Of a DNA stretch of 43,487 bases, positions 34,927 through 43,228 are shown piece by piece. The notes under the pieces are model-generated. The model was not told the DNA's origin. It did not search any database and saw only the letters and a program-made list of their open reading frames with translations. This stretch comes from Coriobacteriales bacterium. Lineage in GTDB: Bacteria; Actinomycetota; Coriobacteriia; Coriobacteriales; UBA8131. A program made the position numbers and the translations under genes. The DNA lies in NCBI GenBank assembly GCA_031277035.1, contig JAISLY010000020.1, positions 1 through 43,487 on the forward strand, read 5' to 3'. How positions within the stretch are numbered: position 1 is the stretch's first letter; the number at the start of each line of letters is the position of its first letter.

Positions 34927-35100
34927 GGATCGGAAGCCCGCCCCCGCCGCCCCACCCGGCGCCCCACCCGGCGCCCCACCCGGCGCGCCCCGCCCCGCCC
35001 CCGCCGCCCCGCCCGCGCCATCGCCGCCACCCGCGCCCCACCCGCCTCGCACCCCGCCGCCCCCGCACGGAGGGTCACGCCATCTGCAAAGGAGCATTCG
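34927..35100. repeat. C-rich tandem repeats before coaBC
   Basis: From 34937 to about 35065 the plus strand is nearly all C, G and A, with 12-bp units (CGCCCCACCCGG) at 34957-34995 and more diverged copies after. No gene. AAAGGAG at about 35090 serves coaBC. Confidence 0.65.
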
Positions 35101-36375
35101 ATGTCTACCAGGGAACGCCCGCCAGTGTCTACCAGGAACCACCCGCCCACCATCCTGCTCGGGGTGACCGGCTGTGTGGCAGCCTACAAATCCTGCGAGC
35201 TCGTGCGCGAGTTTCAGCGGGCCGGCGCGCGTGTCAAGGTTGTGATGACGCCAATGGGTGCCGAATTTGTGACCCCCGCGACCTTTCAGGCGCTGACTCG
35301 TGAGGAGGTGGCGCTTGCGCCCGTCAACGATCCGAGTCAGCCCATCCACCACATCTCCCTGGCGCGTGAGGCCGACGTTTTTCTCATCGCCCCCGCAACC
35401 GCGAATACCCTGAATAAACTCGCCAACGGCGTTGCCGACAACCTGCTCACCACCACCGCGCTGGCCACCGAGGCCCCCCTGCTCATCGCGCCGGCGATGA
35501 ACGCCCACATGTGGCGCAACGACGCAACCCAAAAGGCCGTCAACGCTCTGCACACGCGCGGCATCGAGGTCCTTGAGCCCGAGGCCGGCTATCTGGCCTG
35601 CGGAGAGATGGGAGAGGGCCGTCTGGCTCCTCTGCCCGAGATTGTGGAGAGAACCCTGGCCTCCCTCGCTCGCGCCCGTGACCTCGAAGGCCGCCGCATC
35701 CTCGTCACGGCGGGGCCGACGCGCGAACATCTCGACCCGGCGCGGTTTCTCTCAAACCCCTCCAGCGGCAGAACCGGCTATGCCATCGCCGCCGAAGCTG
35801 CCCGTCGCGGTGCCGAAGTTGTGCTGGTCAGCGGCCCAACAGAGCTACCTGACCCCTTTGGCTGTACGGTTGTGCGCATCACCAGCGCCGCGCAGATGCT
35901 TGACGCCTGCGAGTTGCATTTCAGGGGGATGTCCGCGGCAATCTTTACGGCCGCTGTCGCCGATTTTCGCCCCGCAAAGCGCTCCGAGCACAAATTGAAG
36001 AAGGCTGCCTGGCTTCCTGCTCAACACGACGCAACACAGCCCGCCGAAGGCGCCCCCGATGCCAGCTACCAGCTTTCCCTGACGCGCACGCCCGACATCC
36101 TTGCGACTCTGGCGGCTCGCAAGGGCAGGGCCTTCATCGTGGGCTTCGCCGCGGAGACAGACGACGTGCTTGCCGCCGCCCGTGAGAAACTCGTCCAGAA
36201 AAACGCCGACCTCATCATTGCCAACGACATCTCCGACCCGGCGCTTGGCTTTGCCTCCAGCAACAACCGCTGGCACTTTGTAACGGCTGAGGGCACACAG
36301 GCGACCGACACCCTGAGCAAGACCGCGCTCGCCCGCCTGCTCTGCGACCGCATAGCGCAGAACGCAGCCTCTTGA
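35101..36375 (+). CDS. coaBC: Bifunctional phosphopantothenoylcysteine synthetase/decarboxylase
   Basis: CoaBC (424 aa) carries out two steps of coenzyme A synthesis: joining cysteine to 4'-phosphopantothenate (CoaB, about 197-424, RRILVTAGPTREHLDPARF) and decarboxylating the product with FMN (CoaC, about 17-190). The decarboxylase residues are His84 (HHISLARE), Asn134 (PAMNAHMW) and Cys167 (GYLACGEMGEGRL). Residues 1-16 are two 8-residue copies (MSTRERPP, VSTRNHPP), a 24-bp duplication including the start codon. The stop codon lies inside the first TetR operator. Confidence 0.95.
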   Translation: MSTRERPPVSTRNHPPTILLGVTGCVAAYKSCELVREFQRAGARVKVVMTPMGAEFVTPATFQALTREEVALAPVNDPSQPIHHISLAREADVFLIAPATANTLNKLANGVADNLLTTTALATEAPLLIAPAMNAHMWRNDATQKAVNALHTRGIEVLEPEAGYLACGEMGEGRLAPLPEIVERTLASLARARDLEGRRILVTAGPTREHLDPARFLSNPSSGRTGYAIAAEAARRGAEVVLVSGPTELPDPFGCTVVRITSAAQMLDACELHFRGMSAAIFTAAVADFRPAKRSEHKLKKAAWLPAQHDATQPAEGAPDASYQLSLTRTPDILATLAARKGRAFIVGFAAETDDVLAAAREKLVQKNADLIIANDISDPALGFASSNNRWHFVTAEGTQATDTLSKTALARLLCDRIAQNAAS

Positions 36376-36421
36376 CCACGTGGTCAAATCCTGTTAAACT
36401 CCCTGTTGACCATGTGGTCAA
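36372..36421 (+). promoter_or_regulatory. TetR promoter with two operator palindromes
   Basis: TTGACCACGTGGTCAA (36372-36387) is a perfect 16-bp palindrome and TTGACCATGTGGTCAA (36406-36421) differs at one central base. The first includes a -35 (TTGACC), with a -10 TAAACT 17 bp on (36395-36400); the second lies after the -10. A repressor on both would shut the promoter. The TetR gene starts 20 bp later, so autoregulation is expected. Confidence 0.85.
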
Positions 36422-36441
36422 CAAGCGGGAGGTATGCGTTC

Positions 36442-37278
36442 ATGTCCAAAGCAGCAGCAGACACCGTGCGGCAAGATCCGCACCGTCCCCCAACGACCGC
36501 GTCCCCACAGGCTTCGCCTGACCCCCAAACCTCTGCGCCGCCACAGGCTTCGCCCAGCCCCCAAACCCCTGCGTCGCCACAGCCCCCACAGGGACAACAG
36601 CCCGCGCCCGCCTCACTTGCCATCTCTCTCGCCAGCGCGCTTGACGAGGAGGCCTACGCGCACTTTCGCGCCATCGACCCTGAGAAACAGCAGCGCATCA
36701 TCGACGCAGCGCTTGAGGAGTTTGCCAACAGAGACTACGCGAGCGCGTCCACCAACGCCATCGTCAAACGCGCGGACATCAGTAAGGGGCTGCTGTTTCA
36801 CTACTTTGGCGACAAGCAGGGGCTGTACCTCTACCTGCTCGACCACATCACGCAGGAGCACTACGCGGAGGCCGCGGCCGGCATCGACCCTGCGTGTGAC
36901 GACATCTTTGCCATCATGCAAAAGAGCATCGAGGCAAAGCTCGACGTGACGCCGCATGATCTGCTTGCGACGCGGCTGTATATGCGTGCAATGACCGATG
37001 ACCTGCCTGCGCGGGCACGGGCGTTCGTCAGCCAGATGACCGGCGCGGCATACGACACCTTTGCGCTCATGGTAGCCCTGCTTGACGAGGACAGACTGCG
37101 TACGGGGCTCGACCGGGATATGGTTGTCTGCACCATCAATTGGGCCAGCGAGGGCTTGGTCAACCACCTGCTTGCGACCGTGGGCTCCCAGATAGACAAC
37201 GCGGAGTTTCGCCAGATGATGGAATACACGAAACAGTACTTCGACTTCCTGCGCAGGCTGTTCTATCGGGAGCCGTGA
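36442..37278 (+). CDS. TetR-family transcriptional regulator with Pro/Gln-rich leader
   Basis: The protein (278 aa) has a TetR helix-turn-helix at about 83-128 (QQRIIDAALEEFANRDYASAS, then ISKGLLFHYFGDKQGLYLYLL) and a helical ligand domain. Residues 17-57 are Pro, Gln, Ser and Ala, coded by 36-bp repeats, and come before the DNA-binding part, unlike ordinary members. ATG 36442 sits nine bases after GGGAGG. It probably represses itself and the ABC exporter 100 bp downstream. The stop codon is inside the palindrome at 37275-37340. Confidence 0.92.
   Translation: MSKAAADTVRQDPHRPPTTASPQASPDPQTSAPPQASPSPQTPASPQPPQGQQPAPASLAISLASALDEEAYAHFRAIDPEKQQRIIDAALEEFANRDYASASTNAIVKRADISKGLLFHYFGDKQGLYLYLLDHITQEHYAEAAAGIDPACDDIFAIMQKSIEAKLDVTPHDLLATRLYMRAMTDDLPARARAFVSQMTGAAYDTFALMVALLDEDRLRTGLDRDMVVCTINWASEGLVNHLLATVGSQIDNAEFRQMMEYTKQYFDFLRRLFYREP
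36499..36590 (+). repeat. 36-bp in-frame repeats in the TetR leader
   Basis: Units at 36499-36534 and 36535-36570 and a part-unit after them encode ASPQASPDPQTS-type 12-residue blocks. Confidence 0.75.
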
Positions 37279-37340
37279 CACAGGAGGGACGGTCTCTTTT
37301 GTGTCCTTCGACACAAAAGAGACCGTCCCTCCTGTGTCAC
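37275..37340. repeat. Perfect 31-bp palindrome with GGGACGGTC core
   Basis: Two 31-base arms (37275-37305 and 37310-37340) are exact reverse complements around CTTC. The arm reads from GTGACACAGGAGGGACGGTC to TCTTTTGTGTC. The last 13 bases recur partly at 37339-37352. It includes the TetR stop codon. It can act as a hairpin between the tetR-type and ABC genes; the GGGACGGTC core is shared with 43229-43334 and the hairpin at 25299. Confidence 0.9.
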
Positions 37341-37380
37341 CTCCTGTGTCAGATCCATCGACGAGTGAAAGGTGGTAGGT

Positions 37381-38361
37381 ATGAGCGTACTTGAGGCCCG
37401 AGGGATCAGGAAGCGTTTTGGCAGGGTGCAGGCGCTTGACGGGGTTGACCTGAGCGTCGATGCGGGCGAGGTCTTTGGCTTCATCGGGCCAAACGGTGCG
37501 GGCAAGTCGACGACCATCCGCGTTCTGCTGGGCATCATCAGGGCCAACGAGGGCACGGCTCGCATCTTTGGACAGGATGTGTGGAGAGATGCCGTGTCGA
37601 TACATCGACGCATCGCCTACGTGCCCGGCGACGTAAACCTCTGGAACAACCTCACGGGTGGCGAGGTCATCGACCTGTTTTGCCGCCTGCGCGGGCAGCG
37701 GGAGGCCCCCCGTCGCGCCGAGCTCATTGAACGCTTTGACTTCGACCCCACAAAAAAGTGCGGCACCTACTCCAAGGGCAACCGCCAGAAGGTCGCGCTC
37801 GTGGCGGCGTTTGCCGCGGATGCCGACCTGTATATCCTCGACGAGCCAACCTCGGGGCTCGACCCGCTCATGGAGCTCGTGTTTCGTGCCTGCGTTGCCG
37901 AGGTAAAGGCGCGCGGCGCAAGCGTGCTGCTCTCAAGCCACATCCTCAGCGAGGTCGAGCAGCTCTGCGACCGCATCAGCATCATCCGGCAGGGGCGCAT
38001 CATCGACAGCGGCACGCTTGTCGAGTTGCGCCATCTCACGCGCAACCGGGTCGTCCTTGAGGCAGGCGGGTCGCTTGACGGACTCGCGCAGCTCCCCGGC
38101 GTTCATGACCTTGTGGTTGAGGCGGGCGCTGCGCCCACACCCACACCCGCCCCCACACCCGCATCCGCACCCGCACCCGCACCCACACCCGTGCCCGCCC
38201 CCACCCCCACACCCGCCGCACCCGGCACCATCTCCTTCCATCTCGACAACGCCCAGACCCCGGCGCTGCTCGCCTTTCTTGCGGACAAGGACGTGCGCCA
38301 CCTCACCTCCGCGCCGCCCTCACTTGAGGAGCTGTTCATGAGCCACTACGAGGGCAGGTGA
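37381..38361 (+). CDS. ABC transporter ATP-binding protein (drug-export type)
   Basis: A 326-aa ATPase. Walker A GPNGAGKST (36-44), signature YSKGNRQKV (130-138, the SKGN variant usual in ABC-2 exporters), Walker B YILDEP (151-156) and the H-loop His187 (SSH) are present. Residues 251-281 are an Ala/Pro/Thr insertion before the C-terminal part. It should power the permease encoded next, with which it overlaps or nearly overlaps. ATG 37381 begins MSVLEARGIRKRFG. Likely regulated by the TetR protein upstream. Confidence 0.93.
   Translation: MSVLEARGIRKRFGRVQALDGVDLSVDAGEVFGFIGPNGAGKSTTIRVLLGIIRANEGTARIFGQDVWRDAVSIHRRIAYVPGDVNLWNNLTGGEVIDLFCRLRGQREAPRRAELIERFDFDPTKKCGTYSKGNRQKVALVAAFAADADLYILDEPTSGLDPLMELVFRACVAEVKARGASVLLSSHILSEVEQLCDRISIIRQGRIIDSGTLVELRHLTRNRVVLEAGGSLDGLAQLPGVHDLVVEAGAAPTPTPAPTPASAPAPAPTPVPAPTPTPAAPGTISFHLDNAQTPALLAFLADKDVRHLTSAPPSLEELFMSHYEGR
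38130..38223 (+). repeat. 6-bp-type Pro/Thr/Ala repeats in the ABC ATPase gene
   Basis: CCCACACCCGCC-like units recur and encode PTPAPT-type sequence at residues 251-281. The array is in frame. Confidence 0.75.
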
Positions 38362-38366
38362 GCGCG

Positions 38367-40073
38367 ATGCGCGCACAGATGCACAACGCCGCGAAACTTA
38401 TCGGCTTCATTTTGCGTCGCGACCGCCTCTGGCTCATTCTGTGGACGCTCGGCTGCCTTACGCTTGCCACCTCCTTTGCGCCGCTGCTACCCGAGATGGT
38501 GGGCGACGCGCAGTCTGTGGAGGTGCTGCGTGAGACCATGCAAAACCCCGCGATGGTCGCGATATGCGGCATTACTTATGGGGAGGTCTACACCTGGGGC
38601 GTCATGTACTCCCAGTTCATGCTCATCTGGAGCGCGATGCTGGTTGCCGCCATGAACATCCTGTTTGTCGTGCGCCACACTCGTACGGACGAGGAGGAGG
38701 GGCGTCTTGAGACGCTCGGCGCCCTGCCGGTGGGCAGGGGTGCCAACCTGCTCGCGGTGCTTGTGGTGGCCTTTGGCTTTGACCTTGTGATTGCCCTTGT
38801 TTCGGGCGCGGGTATCGCCGTCTGTGGCATCGAGGGCATGGGCGTCGCGGGCTCGCTGCTCTTTGGGGCGGCAATCGGCGCCTGCGGCCTGTTCTTTGCC
38901 GCGGCAACGGCGCTCATCGCCCAGATTGCGGCCACAGCGCGGGTGGCGGTCGGTTGCGCGTTTGCGGTACTCGGCGGCGCCTATCTGCTGCGTGCGGCGG
39001 GCGACGTGGGTGCAGGCGTGGGTGCAGGCGTGGGTGCAGGCGTGGCTTCAGGCGTGGCTTCAGGCGTGGGTTCAGGCGTGGCTTCAGGTGTGGGTGCAGG
39101 CGTGGGTTCAGACGCGGCCTCAGAGATGCTTTCGCTCATTTCCCCGCTGGGACTTATCGAGCGCTGCCATCTTTTTGTGGACGACCGCGCCTGGCCGATT
39201 CTTGCGCTGCTTGCGGCGACACTTGTCTTCGCAGGCCTGGCCGGTGTTCTCAACGCCAAACGCGACAGCGGCGCTGGCCTTATAGCTCCGCGTGCCGGCC
39301 GCGCCCGCGCCTCGGCGCTGCTGCGTGGGCCGCTGAGCCTTGCGTGGCGCCTCACGCGTGGTATGGCCATCGCCTGGGTGCTTGTCGTATATGCTATCGC
39401 GGCGTCGTACGGTTCGATTTTCGGCGACATGGCCTCCTTTTTTGAGAGCAACGAGCTCTACCGGCTCATGGCCGGCTCGTTGGAAGGTGGCACGGATGAC
39501 CTCATGAACCCCATCCTGTCCATGCTCGCGCTCATCATGTCGGCCATCGCCACTGTTCCGGCAGTCTTTGTCGTGCTCAGACTCAAGGGAGAGGAACGTC
39601 ATGGACGCCTGGAGCAGCTGTTCAGCTGCTCGGTTTCGCGAATCCGACTGCTCGCGGGCTTTGTGCTCATCGCCGTGCTGCTCGCCTTTGTGCTGCAGAC
39701 GATAATCGCATTGGGTACCTGGAGCAGCGCCGTGATGGTGATGGATGACCCTATCGCGCTTGGGCTCATGCTCAAGATTACCCTCAACTACCTGCCAGCG
39801 GTACTGTTCTTTGTCGGCCTGGCGGCCTTCCTTGTCGGCGCGGCACCCCGGGCAAGCGTGCTTGTCTGGCTTCTGCTCGGCTACAGCTTCCTCATGGTCT
39901 ACGTGGGCTCACTTCTCAATCTGCCCACCTGGGCGCAGGAAGGCACCCCCTTTGGCGTCCTGCCCCGCTACCCAATCGAGGCCCCAGAGCCCGCCGTCGC
40001 GATAGCCCTCTGTGCCGCAGTGGCGGTACTCACGGGCGCCGGCCTCTTTGCCTACCGCGCCCGAAACGTCTGA
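38367..40073 (+). CDS. ABC-2 type exporter permease, two-half form
   Basis: A 568-aa membrane protein with about 12 hydrophobic segments in two similar halves, as in tetronasin-type (TnrB3) and related exporters. After TM6 comes a Val/Gly/Ala/Ser repeat (residues 214-249, VGAG and VASG tetrads) coded by nine 12-bp units. The substrate is unknown; a TetR regulator before it and a TipA-like MerR gene after it suggest a drug or antibiotic. ATG 38367 is chosen (nine bases after GGGCAGG); GTG 38358 would overlap the ATPase stop. Confidence 0.9.
   Translation: MRAQMHNAAKLIGFILRRDRLWLILWTLGCLTLATSFAPLLPEMVGDAQSVEVLRETMQNPAMVAICGITYGEVYTWGVMYSQFMLIWSAMLVAAMNILFVVRHTRTDEEEGRLETLGALPVGRGANLLAVLVVAFGFDLVIALVSGAGIAVCGIEGMGVAGSLLFGAAIGACGLFFAAATALIAQIAATARVAVGCAFAVLGGAYLLRAAGDVGAGVGAGVGAGVASGVASGVGSGVASGVGAGVGSDAASEMLSLISPLGLIERCHLFVDDRAWPILALLAATLVFAGLAGVLNAKRDSGAGLIAPRAGRARASALLRGPLSLAWRLTRGMAIAWVLVVYAIAASYGSIFGDMASFFESNELYRLMAGSLEGGTDDLMNPILSMLALIMSAIATVPAVFVVLRLKGEERHGRLEQLFSCSVSRIRLLAGFVLIAVLLAFVLQTIIALGTWSSAVMVMDDPIALGLMLKITLNYLPAVLFFVGLAAFLVGAAPRASVLVWLLLGYSFLMVYVGSLLNLPTWAQEGTPFGVLPRYPIEAPEPAVAIALCAAVAVLTGAGLFAYRARNV
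39006..39113 (+). repeat. Nine 12-bp tandem repeats in the permease gene
   Basis: GTGGGTGCAGGC and GTGGCTTCAGGC units alternate, giving nine V-x-x-G tetrads between the two membrane halves. Confidence 0.85.
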
Positions 40074-40211
40074 GCGCAAGGCAGGACCGTCGGGAGCAGG
40101 GGAAACCACGGGGCAACACCCGCGGGCAGAGGCTCGTGCAAGCCATATCTCAAAGCGTCTGGAGGTTTTCGACCTACCTTCTTTTGACGCTTGCCTTTCT
40201 GCCACCTGGTC

Positions 40212-40242
40212 TTGACATTAACGTAACGTAAAGGTGTACGCT
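40212..40242 (+). promoter_or_regulatory. MerR-type promoter with 19-bp spacer
   Basis: TTGACA (40212-40217) and TACGCT (40237-40242) are separated by 19 bp, the long spacing used by MerR-family activators. The dyad ACGTAACGT lies in the spacer. The regulator encoded 24 bp downstream very likely acts here. Confidence 0.8.
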
Positions 40243-40266
40243 CTTTCGCGTTTGGAGGGAATGCGT

Positions 40267-41040
40267 ATGAACAAACAGAAGGGCTACACGGTCAATGAGA
40301 TGGCGAAGCTTGCCGGCGTGAGCGCCCGCACGTTGCGCCATTACGACCAGATTGGCCTGCTTAGGCCGCCGAGAGGCAGCGACAACGGCTACCGTCGGTA
40401 TGGCGTGCCGGAGGTAGACCGCTTGCAGCAGGTCATGTTCTACCGCGAGTTGGGACTTGCCCTGAAGGACATCGGGGCGATTCTCGACTCAGAAGGATTC
40501 GACCAGAAGCAGGCGCTGGCCGGCCACTTGGAGCTGCTCAAAGCCAGGCGCAACCAACTTGACGCGCTGATTGGGACGGTTGAGAAAACCATCGCCGCAA
40601 CGGACGGGAGATACAGGATGACAGACGAACAGAAATTCGCAGGGTTCAGGCAAAGGCTCATCGACGACAACGAGCGCAGCTACGGCAAAGAGATACGCCA
40701 GAAGTACGGCGATGAGGCCGTCAACCGTTCAAACGCCAGGGTCGCGGGCATGAGCAAAGAGCAGTACGACCGCGCCCAAGCCCTGGCATCAGGCTACCAG
40801 GAAGCCCTGAGGCAAGCGTTTGAGAACGGCGACCCGGGCAGCGAGCTGGCACAACAAGCCTGCGACCTGCACCGCCAGTGGCTGCAATGCTACTGTGACG
40901 ACTATTGTCGGGAATACCACCTCGGCCTTGCCCAGATGTACGTGGACGACCAGCGCTTCAGCGCATATTACGACGAGATAGCCCCGGGATGTGCCCCCTT
41001 CTTCCAGCAGGCCATCAGGGTCTACTGCACCGCCGATTGA
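40267..41040 (+). CDS. MerR-family regulator with TipAS antibiotic-recognition domain
   Basis: The protein (257 aa) has an N-terminal MerR helix-turn-helix (YTVNEMAKLAGVSARTLRHYDQIGLL, 7-32), a coiled coil, and a TipAS domain (about 125-257: FAGFRQRLIDDNERSYGKEIRQKYG, and the Cys-rich LQCYCDDYC). TipAL-type proteins bind thiopeptide or other antibiotics and activate exporter or resistance genes. Target genes are probably its own promoter and perhaps the ABC exporter. ATG 40267 is seven bases behind GGAGGGA; ATG 40261 is too close. Confidence 0.92.
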   Translation: MNKQKGYTVNEMAKLAGVSARTLRHYDQIGLLRPPRGSDNGYRRYGVPEVDRLQQVMFYRELGLALKDIGAILDSEGFDQKQALAGHLELLKARRNQLDALIGTVEKTIAATDGRYRMTDEQKFAGFRQRLIDDNERSYGKEIRQKYGDEAVNRSNARVAGMSKEQYDRAQALASGYQEALRQAFENGDPGSELAQQACDLHRQWLQCYCDDYCREYHLGLAQMYVDDQRFSAYYDEIAPGCAPFFQQAIRVYCTAD

Positions 41041-41182
41041 AGGAGCCGTTTACAAGATTACAAGATGGACTGGGCAGCAAAGGGAGGCTTACAGCTAACA
41101 CCATATGCCTCCCTGATACCCACAGACACAAATCAACCCGTATTGAGCACGATTGCAATCTTATCTTTCTTTTGCGATAGAC
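41041..41182. other. Spacer after the MerR gene
   Basis: No gene or clear terminator is seen. Base composition becomes AT-richer from about 41095, marking the start of the lower-GC segment. Confidence 0.4.
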
Positions 41183-41734
41183 TTAGAATTCACTTGTTCG
41201 CTCACCAAGAACCTCATAAATAAATTTTGCGTCTACTCTCGTTGCATCAACGAATACATAGTCATAAACGCTTAACCCTTGCTCATCAAACACAGTATGA
41301 CACAAAGCATTCAATTCCAACAAATTGGCCTCAACATCCCGATCTTTTGTAATAAGCTCAGCCAAACGATAGATTTCTGATGCATATCCTGCTTCAATTA
41401 TTTCATCTTGATAATTCATTACAACCGAAGCAGCGGGAGAATCAATTTGCTTAGTCGCATCGCCTTCTGCTTCCACATCTTCGTCGTTTCCATATGTCGA
41501 ATCCATTATGTCTGAAAATCGAACGCTGAACATACTGTATATTGCCTCAACTTCATCACTTTGAACAGGCTCAACACTAACGTCAAACCTTAAAGCTGCC
41601 GCTTGAACTGCTCCATTCAAGGCATCTATAGCTTCCTCTACCCTTGGATCAATGTATCTGAGTTGAACTTCTTCATCAGACATATCATTGGCCTCTGGCG
41701 TATTTTGCAAATAAACATCACGATATGTTTTCAC
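41183..41734 (-). CDS. Acidic hypothetical protein
   Basis: A 183-aa protein I do not recognise. It is strongly acidic (runs such as DVEAEGD and EEVQ) with two likely helical parts and one cysteine; there is no membrane segment or signal peptide. Composition is clearly lower in GC than the ribosomal part of the window, suggesting transfer. It starts with GTG at 41734 with a weak ribosome-binding site; an internal ATG (41683) is possible. It lies 161 bp after the nuclease-like gene on the same strand. An acidic small protein beside a possible nuclease could be its inhibitor, but this is only a guess. Confidence 0.65.
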   Translation of the reverse strand: MKTYRDVYLQNTPEANDMSDEEVQLRYIDPRVEEAIDALNGAVQAAALRFDVSVEPVQSDEVEAIYSMFSVRFSDIMDSTYGNDEDVEAEGDATKQIDSPAASVVMNYQDEIIEAGYASEIYRLAELITKDRDVEANLLELNALCHTVFDEQGLSVYDYVFVDATRVDAKFIYEVLGERTSEF

Positions 41735-41895
41735 AGGACCACCCGTGGAGAGGGGCAGGCTATGACGCGTTACCGAAGAAGCTCAGGAGAGTAAGCTGGT
41801 TAATTTGCTGTGGACATTTTCGGTTGATATTGACACCTCGCTGCTTTCATTTCATTCTCCTTTCTTCAGCTTTCACTTTGTCATTGCTGAACCAA

Positions 41896-42909
41896 TTATT
41901 CCCAGTACCTATTCCTCAGACCCTCAGCAATGCCTTCTATATCAGGCAGTGTCTTTACCCCCAGTACGCTGCACAGGTTAAAGACCCGTCTTCCCCAAAG
42001 CCCTCTCTTGGATGTTTTCTTGTAGTCGGTGTCGTAGAAATGTTCTACAAAGTGATAGCGGGTCACCCAATCGCCGAGGGCATTGTCTCTGTGCGTTTTG
42101 ATGATTCTTTCTCGTAAGGCTGCTGTTAGCATTCCGCCTGGTGTTCCGTTCCCCGCTTCGCCTTGGATGACCGTAGGGTCTTTGATAGCGCCATTGATGA
42201 CTCTGCAATCCACCACAGCCTCAATCTTTCCAATAGCTTGTACTGACTTGTCACGGTAAAGCCCGAAATAACCATGTCTACCTGAGCCTCTTGGTGTGTC
42301 GCAGTAGACACCATTCTCAATATCGTAATCAAAAGACCTGCCAGCGACTCGAACCAACAGGTTTCGCCAGTCGCCGGGAATCAAGCCGGATGTACTGCAA
42401 TAGTCCCAGTAGTCGTCGAGAATCCCTTCGAACTCCCTGTCACGCTCGTCAACCTCATCTCGAACGCCGTTATGGAGACCTTCAAAAGTCAGGTGGGCAT
42501 ATCCGATGCAGGGATTAACCCCGGCTACAATTGAACGGACGCGGTCTTGCTCTGATGGGCTTAGAGCCTGCGGACTCAATGTGAGCAAGAACTGATGGGC
42601 ACTGCCCTTTCCAAAAGAACCCTCGCAATGCCCCTTGATCTGCTTGTCAGTAAAGCTCTTTGCATCCAACTTGGTCTCGCAGACAACCTTGAAGCCAGGT
42701 TGGATTATGGCTGCATCGGGCACAGTTTGCTCGCCGTGCTCCTGGAGGCTGAATTCCAGCCCCAGTCCAGAATCTCCGAACACCGACGACAAGAATCCAT
42801 AGAAAGCAGGGGGTGAGTGATAATAGAGACGCGATAGCAACAACATGGCGTTCGCCGTATCCACGTTCTCCTTTGAGTGATACCGCTGAAAATAATGCAC
42901 GGAACCCAC
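41896..42909 (-). CDS. Hypothetical protein with PD-(D/E)XK-like motif
   Basis: A 337-aa protein starting with GTG at 42909 (MGSVHYFQRYHSKENVDTAN), seven bases behind GGAGG; an open stretch to 43038 lacks such a site. Pro64-Asp65, followed by Glu78-Thr79-Lys80 and Gln90, fits the D-x(n)-ExK-x(n)-Q pattern of restriction-type nucleases. The C-terminal half has no motif I know. GC is lower than average. Proteins of this general form occur in variable genomic islands; a defence function is plausible but not shown. Confidence 0.7.
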   Translation of the reverse strand: MGSVHYFQRYHSKENVDTANAMLLLSRLYYHSPPAFYGFLSSVFGDSGLGLEFSLQEHGEQTVPDAAIIQPGFKVVCETKLDAKSFTDKQIKGHCEGSFGKGSAHQFLLTLSPQALSPSEQDRVRSIVAGVNPCIGYAHLTFEGLHNGVRDEVDERDREFEGILDDYWDYCSTSGLIPGDWRNLLVRVAGRSFDYDIENGVYCDTPRGSGRHGYFGLYRDKSVQAIGKIEAVVDCRVINGAIKDPTVIQGEAGNGTPGGMLTAALRERIIKTHRDNALGDWVTRYHFVEHFYDTDYKKTSKRGLWGRRVFNLCSVLGVKTLPDIEGIAEGLRNRYWE

Positions 42910-43051
42910 TTGTAAGCCTCCAGAGTAAAGACCTGCACACGCAAGCCAACCGCCAATGCCAATAGTGCATCTTCGATTCTGGGGGAAGATAGTCCGACTC
43001 ACCAGTCTGGCTCGGGTGTCCATCGAGAAGAAGGACATTTACCCTCAGTCG

Positions 43052-43146
43052 CCAAACTTGAATCGGCCAACAAACGCCTTTTCACGAGCAGATGTCCTTC
43101 TGCTCGACGTTTGTCGGCGGCTCTTAGACGAACCATTCAAGTTTGG
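43052..43146. repeat. Nested inverted repeat upstream of the nuclease-like gene
   Basis: CCAAACTTGAAT (43052-43063) and ATTCAAGTTTGG (43135-43146) are exact outer arms. Inside are CAACAAACG/CGTTTGTCG (one mismatch) and the perfect hairpin CGAGCAG/CTGCTCG (43085-43106). No gene. It may be an attachment-like or palindromic element, or a terminator. Confidence 0.65.
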
Positions 43147-43228
43147 CAGGAGTCAGTATAGCAGCTTTTGATGTGGGCAGGCGAAGCGATTGGTCAAACA
43201 AGCTTGGCATCAGGGGGAAGATGTCAGT

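Noticed and set aside
41800-41850. A 16-codon ORF behind a strong AAGGAG on the minus strand
   Set aside because: Too short to call; more likely the remains of a decayed gene start.
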